This document shows, piece after piece, positions 1 through 9,709 of a stretch of DNA of 64,000 nucleotides (its first letter is position 1; every line of letters starts with the position of its first letter). Made by a program: the position numbers and the translations under genes. The notes below the pieces were generated by a model, which searched no databases, had not been told where the DNA came from, and was given only the letters and a program-made list of their open reading frames with translations. This DNA is from Liolophura sinensis (taxonomy: Eukaryota > Mollusca > Polyplacophora > Chitonida > Chitonidae): assembly GCF_032854445.1 (NCBI RefSeq), contig NC_088295.1:58261249-58325248 (forward strand), in the 5' to 3' direction.

Positions 1-1068
1 TGGCAGCTTAGGTGATTCTATCTAACGTAAAACCACAATGTGGTTGGATGCTCTGTGTCTTGCATGGAGACGTGTGAGTTTCTATACTAAGTCTTAAAAC
101 CATTTATGCGGATCATCTTCAACAATTTAAAATGCCGGCTGTAACGATCTCTGGGGCACGCGGCTTTATTTACATAGCTTAAAAAAGATTACATCCTAAA
201 AAAAAACACTTTGCTGGCAAAATGAAACGGTCACTCTTACATTTACTTTGGTTGCAGGATAATTCCATTTGATTGATCAAACCAGGAGAGCGCAAACAGA
301 TTAACCAGTAAAGTGGATTCTCTATTCCTTTTTTATTATGGCAGATTCCTCTCGTTTTAAAGCACTGTCAAACAAAGTTTTCAGAAATTTTATGGACTGT
401 AAATTAAAAAAATATTAATCATTAATGGCTTGAAAATTCTCAAGTTTGACAGGGGCCCGATCTCAACCTAGGCACTCGGTATCCCTATTTCAGATTGGTG
501 TGCTAACAGGAGAAACACGTCCTCTTTTAATAATACACATTATTACACGGCTCAGAATTGTCTTTCTGTGCAACATAGAAAGGTGACGAATATATTACTT
601 CATACCACAAGGATGGCCAAAGACCGCAAGAGAGAAAGGCATGGAATGTGACGAAGATAACAGAAGTTACATGTATCATCACATTTACATTAAGGCATAT
701 AAATGATTGGATTTTGTTTACAGCCGTGTTGCTTTCATTAGATCTTTCACACTTTCATACTTACAAAGTGAGGTGGATTAGAACTTTCATCTTTTAAACC
801 TCTTTAATATTCGGTGGAACTCTTGGATTTGTGAAACTAATAGTATTAAAATGTATAAAACCATGCAACGAGTTCGTTGATAAAACTTACACAAACTGGT
901 TGGAAATATAATCCGACAAAAGGACAAGAATTATTCCAAATATTTTTTTAATATATAATTTATTTTTTACGCCATATTTACGAATTTTTCATGAGACCGA
1001 TGGCGGTGACACTGCTAAAGGTCGCCTCCCGTACAGGCTTAAACACAAGCGGTACTTGATGTCGTTTT
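1..1068. other. Intergenic, nothing recognised
   Basis: AT-rich sequence with no convincing open frame, no Ig or FN3 similarity and no clear repeat family. It lies upstream of the first receptor copy. Confidence 0.5.
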
Positions 1069-1268
1069 TGAGTGAGTGAATGATTGGGGTTTAACGTCGT
1101 ACTTAACAACTATTCAGTCATATGACGACGGAGCTCTTAGAGTGTATATAATGTGCCCCTTTGTAGCAGGACGGATTTCCACTCCTCTTTTATCTAGTGC
1201 TGCTTCATTGAGACGACTTATCGAAAGCAAGTAAGCCGTTCCGCCCGAGCCATTGTACTGATAGGGTG
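1069..1268 (-). repeat. SINE-like repeat, family 2 (partial)
   Basis: Reverse-complement copy of the family seen at about 2970, 4736, 10506 and 56330. Its 3' end (left side here) is a run of GAGTGAGTGA followed by GGGGTTTAACGTCGTACTTAAC. The core resembles 'AGTGAAGCAGCACTAGATAAAAG' of the other copies. Short open frames across it are repeat noise. Confidence 0.75.
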
Positions 1269-2877
1269 TCGTTTTTGACGTAATTCCGTCAACTCGACGT
1301 CTTATTTTGCCTTTACAGGAGAGAGGTATACTAATCCAGTAGCAAATTAGGATATTAGGCCTATATAGTTCTAATTTGTTTTCACTCCAATTTAGAAACA
1401 TGCGAGTTGCAAAAGAATAAGGAATTTGTAAATGATTTTCTTTATTTATGTTTTACTCTGAGGTTCATGAACTAGTCTTTTGTAATCTACTGATGCATAG
1501 CCTGATGATGGTTTTCTGTACAAACGAAAAGCTAGTGGATCAAACTTGGCTGAAACTGGACTTACACAACATAAATTCAGCGGTCAAAATTTTATCGATG
1601 AGATGCGTACATGTAAGAATTTATATAAGTATCTTAAGGTGATATTATTTATGTTACCCAGATGATCAAAACCCGAAACATGGCCCTCGTTCCCGTTCCT
1701 GAAATTTTGTTTTGTTGTCTCTATACGCAAAAGCAATTTACCATTGCCCAAGACGTGTAGTTAAACAGAGAAGGGTCCTAGAATACCTGACGTGAGAGTG
1801 TTAGCATCAGTTTTGAATCAGATCTTGAAAAGCTCCAAAATTACATCAAATTAAACGAACTGAACATTATGACATTTTCGCTTGGCTTTAGCAAATTTAA
1901 TATACATTATTACAAACATATACACACTGACGTATTAATTATCTGCTTGGAAATTGTTAAATAAAAAGTGTATGCAGGAAGATATTGTTTCTGGGCTGAT
2001 CTGATGCATTAGCTATGGGCCAAACCCTACCTTAGCGCTTCACTGCCGAGGAACGCTCCAACAGGGCGGTCCCGTCACATCATTATTAAGAACAAAATAA
2101 TGATGTTCGTGATTAGCCATAAAAAAAACAAAACACAAGTGCATGCTGAGACACCAAAGGTAGAGCTTACTTATTATTTTACTTATCAGTCAGTTGTTAC
2201 ATCGTTAAAGGGGGATGTCGTCCAACAAGATATTTTGTCATCGTATGTTTAATGAATTGAAAGGAAGATAATGTGGCTTGGGCTGCCTGATCATAGAACA
2301 GAGGGCGTTGGCAAGTGCACATAAAAACATGCAATACTCTCACACACATGTGTGTGTGTCGACCTATATTATGTGGTTGGTTGGTTTTGCCTTAGACCAT
2401 ATTTGCATATTTCACACTGAAGGCAGCCCTCTCCCCTTGGGAATTGCCGAAAAAACTTCCTCATCGCGACTGTTTAATCGTCTGACAAGTCAATCATGTT
2501 TATTCAATCTCTGTAGGGATGCAGAACACATACATGCCTGTATTTGTTGTTTCGTTTACGACGTTTTCAAAAAACATTGTCCTGTTTGATGTGTTCGACT
2601 GACAAAGAGTGAACTGGGTTATTGATAGTCTGTGCGCAATACGGCGTATTTAATTTGACTTCCGGGCTAACGGGATTATACATTGAACTTTTGCTTGTTA
2701 TGAATGCGTTTTTGTTTTTAGAGACAGAAGTGGGACGTTTGAGTTTACAGCACTTTAGCTACCTTACAGATCAGAATATGGTGTACAATGTGAGCGAACC
2801 TCAGTGATTGTTGTACGTATTCCGGAATAGACACAACAAACGAACGTCCTACTTGGCAAACGTAGCAGGCGGAAATA
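1269..2877. other. Upstream region of G1, no gene seen
   Basis: No conserved exon is visible. It contains a short (CA)n/(TG)n stretch near 2340-2360. The small open frames here have no family resemblance and no splice context. Confidence 0.45.
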
Positions 2878-2908
2878 ATGAAAGGTTTATTAGCGGTGTT
2901 TCCCAAAC
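2878..2908 (+). CDS. G1 exon 1, signal peptide start
   Basis: Reads MKGLLAVFPK and ends phase 1 at C|GTAAGT, as in the other copies. It lacks three codons present in the 40-nt exon 1 of G2, G3, G5 and G7. Confidence 0.65.
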
Positions 2909-2969
2909 GTAAGTATATTTTCTGTGTGAATGACTGTGTACATATTGTATATCTGTCTTCAAGTCTTTG

Positions 2970-3322
2970 AACCAGCCTTAATAGCACAGTTTGTGGAGCG
3001 ACCGCTTCGGGAGCGGTACATCCAGGACAATTCCTTGGTCGAGTCACACCTAAGACTTTAAAAGAGGTAGTTGTAACTTCCTCGCTTGGTGTTCAGCAAT
3101 GACTGGTTGACAAATATCAATATATTGTCTCGGGCGGGGCGCCATACTTGCTTTCGGTACGTCGTCTCAGTGAAGCAGCACTAGATAAAAGGTCGGTAGA
3201 AGTCCGTCCTGCAACAAAGGAGGCACATTACGTGCACTCTAAAGATCCCCTTGTCGTCTTATGACTGAAAACTTGTTGAGTACGATGTTAAACCCCCAAG
3301 CACTCACTCACTAACTCACTCA
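2970..3322 (+). repeat. SINE-like repeat, family 2
   Basis: Full-looking copy starting near the phrase 'GTGGAGCGACCGCTTCGGG' and ending in CACTCACTCACTAACTCACTC. It sits inside the first intron of the G1 pseudogene. Copies at 4736, 10506 and 56330 share the internal GGGCGGGG..CTTTCGGTA..GTCGTCTCAGTGAAGCAGC region. Confidence 0.75.
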
Positions 3323-3414
3323 ATTATTGGAATTGCTATACGTATTTATAAGTTTATGTTACAAGAATACATCGTATTTAACTAAAACTTTTGGTTTGTG
3401 ACCCTTGCTTTTAG

Positions 3415-3734
3415 TTTCATTTGTGTCCAATCTGACTATCACAGCGCCAGGAGATGTCGTGGCCGGTCGTCCAGACCGACAGGTGACACATCTGTTCTCA
3501 CCTGGACCTGGGATGCTGGTCAGACCTCATCCCGTATATACTCCTCCCGTGAGTGTACATCATCAATACAGCTATCATCACAATCACCAGCTGGGTTATC
3601 AGGGGGATGTCAACACGTCAACGGTACAGAGGTTTACACAGTGACGATACAGAACGTCACTGTAGACGCGGGCCGGGGAAGATGGATATGTCAGTATGGA
3701 CTCGGGAATGACAGTGTTACTCTGGATGTATAAG
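3415..3734 (+). pseudogene. G1 V-like exon, frameshifted
   Basis: The acceptor TTTTAG precedes TTTCATTTGTGTCC, then the diagnostic ITAPGDVVAGRP. The next 25 bases of other copies (encoding FTLQCKIT) are missing, with CCA at both breakpoints, so the frame shifts. The downstream frame resumes with the conserved SRIYSSREC, GGCQHVNG and GRWICQY. An in-frame TAA (3731-3733) replaces the CAA codon before the donor. Confidence 0.85.
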
Positions 3735-4735
3735 GTAGACCTATTTCAACATAATTAGTAAACATTACAGAAACGCCCCCTTCAACAACACCGGAGATAT
3801 CCCCAAGAATTAGACTTTTAAGTTTATTATCCCCGTCACGCATTCCGCACAATCCACGCGGATGTCACATTGCCGGCACGAGGACCACTTGTCGCAACTC
3901 TTATTAACATAAATTACGCCTGTAGTGAAATTATTGATTCAAACATCGCTGCACTTGTAACACTTATTGAAACTATTATTAAAATATGCATAGGGGGTGC
4001 ATTGTATATTTTAATATGTATAAGCGTCATGTCCGACATTCGTATACCATTCGTAGTTATTTCAATAAATGTTGCAGTGCCTTGGCAACCTTTGTTAAAA
4101 TACTATTTCAACATGTGTTACATCTGAAACTCTTACTGTAATATTTATTGCACACAAAGTGTCTAACTGAAATAATCATGACAAACTTAGGAATTGGCAC
4201 TGGCCAGAGAGACCCTGTGCATCACTATGTTGAACCGTCCTCATTGTTACGAAGTAAATGCTATTAGATTAGTATTTTCAAATTTATGTGCGTGTTTTCG
4301 AAACAAGGATTTCAGTGCATCGCAAAACATCATGACTATTGAAAAAGAAATAGCATGCTGCACAGTGGACGTGGAAAGTAGGCTACTGGGTTTGACTCTA
4401 GCACCTCATGGTGTAACTACGAACTGAAAGTAGTCCACAATTGAGCATGAATCTAGTTGTAAAACAATCCATTGTAATTTTGTAAATATTTAAGAGGGGT
4501 CAAAATCACCAGCGCAGCCCCTGCAGAGGCTATGAACTGAACCAGGAATACTCCGGCTGGGCATTTGCAGGTAGGTTTGGGTCGTTGGAGTTCCTTGTAA
4601 ATTATTTAGCAGGCCTCTGTATCAACAATTTAAGCAGTGAAAGAAATATTTTTCCATTGTGTCCAAGTTAAAAGAAACATTATTTGTCATTTGGGCCTTC
4701 ACCGCCGAAGTCCACAACTATCTTCGAGGCTATCT
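3735..4735. other. G1 intronic remnant, no exon seen
   Basis: The sequence directly after the V exon (ACATTACAGAAACGCCC...) is similar to the G5 intron near 42420, but none of the Ig2-Ig5 motifs is found. Confidence 0.45.
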
Positions 4736-5075
4736 ATAACACATTTCGAAGAGCGTCCGCTTCGGGACCGGTAGATCAAGGCTCATTCTGGGCCGAGTTA
4801 CACCTAAGACTTGAGAAGAGGTATTTGTAACTTCCTGCCTTGGCGTTCAGCATGAAGAGGATAATGCAACTACCATATCAATACATATCAATATCATGTC
4901 TCGGGCGGGGAGCCTTACTTACCTTCGGTAAGTCGTCTCAGTGAAGAAGAGCTAGATAAAAGAGCGCTGGAAGTCCGTCCTGCGACAAGGAGGCACATTA
5001 CATACACCCTAAGGATTCCTTTGTCGTCATATGACTGAAAAATTGTTGAGTACGACGTTAAACACGTAAAACAGA
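4736..5075 (+). repeat. SINE-like repeat, family 2
   Basis: Contains GAGCGTCCGCTTCGGGACCGG, GGGCCGAGTTACACCTAAGACTT, GGGCGGGG and GTCGTCTCAGTGAAG, and ends near GTACGACGTTAAACACG. It lacks the long CACTCA tail. Confidence 0.7.
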
Positions 5076-5317
5076 GGTTGCACCATGCAGTTGGCAATAT
5101 GCGATACATATAAACCTGGAAAATAATTTTAACCAATCGTAACTGACGTAATAAAAACCGGAAATTATTGTATCTCAGGTTGAGAATGATGCACTGGTAT
5201 ATCAATACGCGGAGAAATGTTTCTTTAAACATAGAATAAAGTTATAAAGCGCATTGGTCATCTCGAACCCCGTAAATGCTGCTTCACATTATTTTTTAAT
5301 TGTTTCCCTTATTTTAG

Positions 5318-5614
5318 AAAAGGTCTGTATCCAGCCGAGGTTATTCTTTTTCGGCCGTTATTCTGTAGCAACAACCAGGTTTCTATTATGTGGTTGTCTT
5401 ACACGGAGGTCTCTGTAGTGGAATTCTACAAACTGGAGTACAAAAGAACAGAGGAGGCTTGGAATGAAGAACTTGTGAGAAATCCGGGGTTGGGAAAAGT
5501 TGTGTAGCAAACCTTGAAAGATCTACAACCTGGAGTGTTATACCAGTTCAAACTTCAGCCTAGCTTGGACATAGTCATGCCAAAACCCCTTACAACAAAC
5601 TGTACCATTCAAGG
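5318..5614 (+). pseudogene. G1 FN3 exon relic
   Basis: Aligns by eye with the G2 and G4 FN3 exons: FYKLEYKRTEEAWNEELVRNPG, LKDLQPGVLYQFKLQP and TTNCTIQG. TAG at 5505-5507 replaces the CGG/GAG codon of the paralogues, and the donor is CAAG|GA instead of CAAG|GT. Confidence 0.8.
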
Positions 5615-5814
5615 AAGGACAAACTTTATCTTTATGGTGTCAACATATTTTGCACACAGATCGTACCAACAAGGGTTAGTGCGGAACACACTTTAAATTT
5701 ACTAATTAACAGAAAAATAATGAAGATAAATGACACTTTAATTGTGGATAGTTGTATTGAGTAAGCAGAGAAGTATGTTATGTGAACAACTGCCGTTAGC
5801 TTCTAAGTTTAGCT

Positions 5815-6430
5815 TGTCACTGTTTACATATGCTGAGTTCAGGGCCCGCTGTCTGCCTCTACCTTAGAATGTTCCAGAATACGCTCAGTTCGTGGCCAGT
5901 TTGTTTACGACAAGTGTTCGAGAATTTTCTTATTCTAGGAAATTTACACCAGTCTATATAAGACCTATGAAAGCAGGTCAAAGGGGGAGAAGGAGAATTA
6001 TTGAGAGTTTTGGATGCTTTCGCTGTGTGTTACTTTAGTAGGCCTTTTGTGCTGAATTTTGGTGTCTTTATAGCCTCTGGCTTTGTTATATCATATCTCC
6101 ACCGAGCACTTGTTCAGCCTGAACTTGTATATTTAATTTGTGCTCTTGTGTACACAGTGCTTATTAGTACACTGACCCTGTCTGTAGAATTTTGTGTATA
6201 TTTCGTCATACACTCAGTTACACTGTGGATTTTCCCTCTTTTGAATATTGCCTCTGTGCATTTTTAAGCATTGTGGAGTATATGCGTCCATTTGGACTGG
6301 ACATGTAAGTACTTTAGTATTTGTATAGATACTGCTATCCTTTCTTGTTAAACTTAAGTGCTTTAGTACCGGTATTTGTATAAGTCTTGTTATCTGTTCT
6401 TGTTAAACCTAATAAATTGTTGAAAAATAA
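5815..6430 (+). repeat. Possible solo LTR-like insertion
   Basis: This stretch between the G1 FN3 relic and tail exon has no counterpart in the other receptor copies. It has a TATA-like TATATAAGACC at about 5955-5965 and AATAAA near 6411, and begins near TGTCACTG. Boundaries and target-site duplication are not established. A hydrophobic open frame (about 6001-6267) lies inside but has no conserved motif. Confidence 0.25.
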
Positions 6431-6640
6431 AATCTGCTGGTTTTGGTTACTTTTTTGTGCGGCTAAACTGTCGTGTATTTCGAACAAACCATCTCTTTAT
6501 AATACAGACAGTTTGGGTCGGAACACTGTCTATACAAAATGTATTAAATTTAAACTAAATATCAAAATAGTGATTTCCTTGAGGTCTTTATTAATTTTTT
6601 TTACTAACGTGACATAATGACGACATTTTGTTTGTGACAG

Positions 6641-6676
6641 GTCACTATGAGGATCTGGACACCTCACCTAATCCAG
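6641..6676 (+). CDS. G1 tail exon with YEDL
   Basis: After TTTGTGACAG, reads (G)GHYEDLDTSPNP and ends phase 1 at CCAG|GTAAGA. This is the first half of the ITAM-like motif. It is undamaged although the gene body is decayed. Confidence 0.75.
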
Positions 6677-6819
6677 GTAAGATCCTTTCATTTGAAACTG
6701 TCTATATCCTTGTTCTACTTTGGTGTGGAATTATTAAATTGTCCCTGTATCTATTCGGAATAACTATGAATATTTTACAATATTCCAATTAAAGCATGGC
6801 ATTTATACAGAAGTAAATG

Positions 6820-7035
6820 ACCCAGAGCCTCTGGCCAATGCTGTCGCTTTGAGTCCGCTCAGATCATGTTGGCTTCTTCTCTGGCCCTACGTGGGAATGT
6901 TTGCCAGTAACCTGTGGATGGTCGTGGGTTTCCCCCCAGGCTCTGCCCGGTTTCTTCCCACCATAATTGGCTGCCGTCATACAAATGAAGTATTCTTCAG
7001 TATGGCGTGAAATACCAATTATGTAAATATATAAA
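6820..7035 (+). repeat. tRNA-derived SINE fragment, family 1
   Basis: Diverged copy in the last G1 intron: TACGTGGGAATGTTTGCCAG..GGATGGTCGTGGGTTTCC..CCCACCATAAT..GTATGGCGTGAAATACCAAT. A copy at the homologous position of the G5 last intron (51715-51885) shows that it predates the segmental duplication. Confidence 0.75.
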
Positions 7036-7059
7036 ATGTAATATTTTTTCATTCAGCAG

Positions 7060-7145
7060 GTCCACATTATGAGGAGCTCTCTGGAAGACCATCGTCATCC
7101 ACACCTGGTGAGAACAGGGTCTACGAAAATGCAACCGTGTTCTGA
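7060..7145 (+). CDS. G1 last exon: YEEL, YENA and C terminus
   Basis: Reads GPHYEELSGRPSSSTPG then ENRVYENATVF and TGA. The acceptor is a NAGNAG (CAGCAG at 7054-7059), so an extra Ala could be added to the linker between the two tyrosine motifs. Confidence 0.75.
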
Positions 7146-9669
7146 GGGTCAACGCACAGTGTGTCGATCTGCTCCTGTGAAGACATAAGTTATCAAACAA
7201 GTGAACAGGACAAGCGTCATTTATATTTGATGCCATTCCGTTTGGGCATTGGGTTTAGGTACTGTACAAGAAAGCAATATGCAGTGTTAACGGTATCACC
7301 AGAAAATCCACATCTTCAGGAGCTCCGTTACAAAAGGCGATAAGGTTTTCCTAAGTTTGTTAAGTTTGATAACCGGAAAAGCACATCGATAATATTAATT
7401 AAATATTTTATAAAAATTCTTCTACTGACCCCATTTCAGCTTCTCCTAGAACGGTACTGATCATTTTGACTTATTTCGGCCTTGGTTATATCTTATATCT
7501 TATATCAGCAAATAATATGTGTGGGAAAGAATTGTACTGTTCCGTGTACACATGTATAATTTCCCTTTTTGTGGTATATTTGGCTTTCTCATTTTTTATC
7601 AGACATTTCTTTTCTGTTCTATTGATTACCCATCATATTTACGTATGAAGACATGTACATGATATGTGACCAACTAAAAAAGAGGACTTGAAGTCTCATG
7701 CATATGGGAGACAACTGTCAGTCGCCTTGTGTTATAATTCTAAATGTATAATTTTCTTTTGTGTGGTATATTTGGCTCTTCTATTTTTACGATACATGAT
7801 ACACTAGTATAACGATGTCGGAAAGAGAGAACTTGAAATCTCATGTACGTGGGAAACAACTGTTCATTTTATAAAGATATAATTTTCGTATATATGCATG
7901 TATTTGGTATATTTAGCATTTCTGTTTTGTGATACAAATTTATTTGCCATTCCGGTGATTATGCATCAAATACGTAAAATACGATGTATGTAAGCTTGAG
8001 CTGATGACAAAGGCCACGATATGTGCTAAAAGCAATGTACAATGATTCCGTCAGATTGAAAAGTAACGACGGTTTTGAGTGGGATGTGGAATTGGTCAAT
8101 GGCTACAAGTGCCACGCCGTTACCAGAGTAAGCCAGACTAAGGCAAATACAGGTCCATTTCAGATACCTATCATGTCGAGTTGTTTTTGTTGCAAGGTAA
8201 TAAATTTTCAGTGTCCTTAATGCACAGTTGCGCAAGTTTCTTTGCTGTTTTTTCTTGTTTGAGCTGTAACGTAGTTTTCAAGGTTATTTGGTTATTTCAA
8301 GTGTTGACAAGTTTATGGTTCTGCCTCAATAGAGTGCAGTACAGAAGAATAAAATACTTACAAATGTGTTTAACATTTTGATTTCCTCCCTCTCCACAAA
8401 GTAATATAGCAGTAGCTCTACATAAATCAATTGTTACGCAGAACTACCCTTACCGAATCTTGTGAAAATCAACAAGAGCTAAATTAACCTAAATCTTGAA
8501 GATCTGGATTCGAACATTTGATTAAGAGGAAATTATTTATCATTCATCTTAACATACCTTCCTCGTCAAAAATATATAATTTTGATAAAAATAATCAGTT
8601 TGTAGCGACAGATAATATATGGTATATTACGTTTGATACTACTTTTGAGAATATATACTAAAAAAAGTTCTGTTCAGTAGGAGAATATCGCTAAACATGA
8701 ATGGACCTTCTGGAAATCTTTAAATGGTGAATGAACTAACGTGTCCTAATGCTAGGTAATATATAAAGCCAAGTACATAGTTTGCAACGAAACTCTTCAC
8801 AGTTTATACATGGTCAATGTACGTACTATAATTGTTAATTTGATTGCTACTTACTCAAGAATGTTTAACCGATACGATCGGAGTTAGTAGTAAGGATAGA
8901 GGGAACCAGAGTAACCCATGTAAACCAGCGTCCCTTGATAAGTTACTGACGAACTTTCTCATCCACACCGTATCGCTGGAAGACAAGTGGTCTTCAAGTT
9001 CTCCTCTATCAACGTTAGGACTCGCAGACGGACATACAATCGTAATCAGCTGCTTATTGTCACCGAAACCTGAAAAAACAGTGGGAATGTTTATTCTTAG
9101 TTGGACATACATTTAAAATACAAAAGCAAGTTATGGCTTTTTTAAGTTTAGTCCGCTTTAGGTGCCTGTCACTACAGTTGAAAAGCATATTTAAATAGAA
9201 ACTAAAATGCGTTACGGTGTAGTTGGTATTAAACAAATACGAGGATGGCATATTCAATGCATGGAAAATTGAGCAATATCTGTGAAAAGCTATTCTCCCT
9301 TTCACGTGTATATAGGTCATTTCTAACTCCACTGACAAGTGTGTATAGACACCGACCTATTTGTTGTCTTTGAATGGTTTTAGGTGAGAACTATATTGCA
9401 TACTTCCCGCAGTAAACCGAGACGAGACACTTGCTGTGAATGTGGTCTTTACACAGGGCTACTTTTCACGACCTGACAGAATTGGGTATTAAAAGAGTCC
9501 CTGGGTGGTCTGTGCTTTAGATTCCCAGGGGCAGAAGTAGGCCATTTGGATTACACCACTTCAAGTTATAAGCTATTGAGAATATGGTGTATTTGCACAC
9601 AGGGAATGTTTTTTTCATATTATGAGTTGGTACGTCAAGCATATCAGACAAACGAGACCCACAGAACCA
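7146..9669. other. G1-G2 intergenic, duplicated at 52.0-54.8 kb
   Basis: Collinear with 51990-54840, indicating a segmental duplication that includes the G1 tail, this spacer and G2. No receptor exon is present. A conserved stretch at about 8840-9115 is described separately. Confidence 0.7.
8844..9116 (+). other. Conserved open stretch, possible exon relic
   Basis: An open frame reading LDKLLTNFLIHTVSLEDKWS and, further on, LADGHTIVISCLL. The same segment at 53869-54120 is similar but frameshifted by small deletions. The 'LADG-TIVI' pattern is loosely reminiscent of ubiquitin-fold C-terminal strands, but this is weak. It lies upstream of G2 and G6 and may be a decayed exon of an unrelated gene captured before the duplication. 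Confidence 0.25.
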
Positions 9670-9709
9670 ATGAAAGGCCTATTAACGCTCTTTGTCATCT
9701 TGTGGCGAC
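9670..9709 (+). CDS. G2 exon 1, signal peptide
   Basis: MKGLLTLFVILWR followed by C|GTAAGT, phase 1. With the start of the next exon it gives a hydrophobic leader ending near SSQ. The upstream in-frame ATG at 9622 (MSWYVKHIRQTRPTEP) would weaken the leader, so 9670 is preferred. Confidence 0.8.

Larger units (their letters stand above)
2878..7145 (+). pseudogene. G1: Ig-superfamily receptor pseudogene
   Basis: First copy of the tandem receptor array, seen as remnants. Exon 1 is 2878-2908 (MKGLLAVFPK, three codons shorter than in G2), followed by a V-like exon (3415-3734), an FN3 relic (5318-5614), a clean YEDL tail exon (6641-6676) and a clean last exon (7060-7145). No Ig2-Ig5 or transmembrane exon is recognisable between 3.7 and 6.6 kb. 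The V exon has a 25-bp deletion that shifts the frame and removes the first Ig cysteine, plus a TAA just before the donor. The FN3 relic has an in-frame TAG at 5505-5507 and its donor GT has become GA. The intact tail exons suggest the body decayed first. Alternatively the tail could belong to another transcript. Confidence 0.85.

Noticed and set aside
6001-6267. Hydrophobic 88-codon frame resembling a multi-pass membrane protein
   Set aside because: No ATG start, no conserved motif, and it lies in a candidate LTR-like insertion of T-rich composition, which gives hydrophobic codons by chance.
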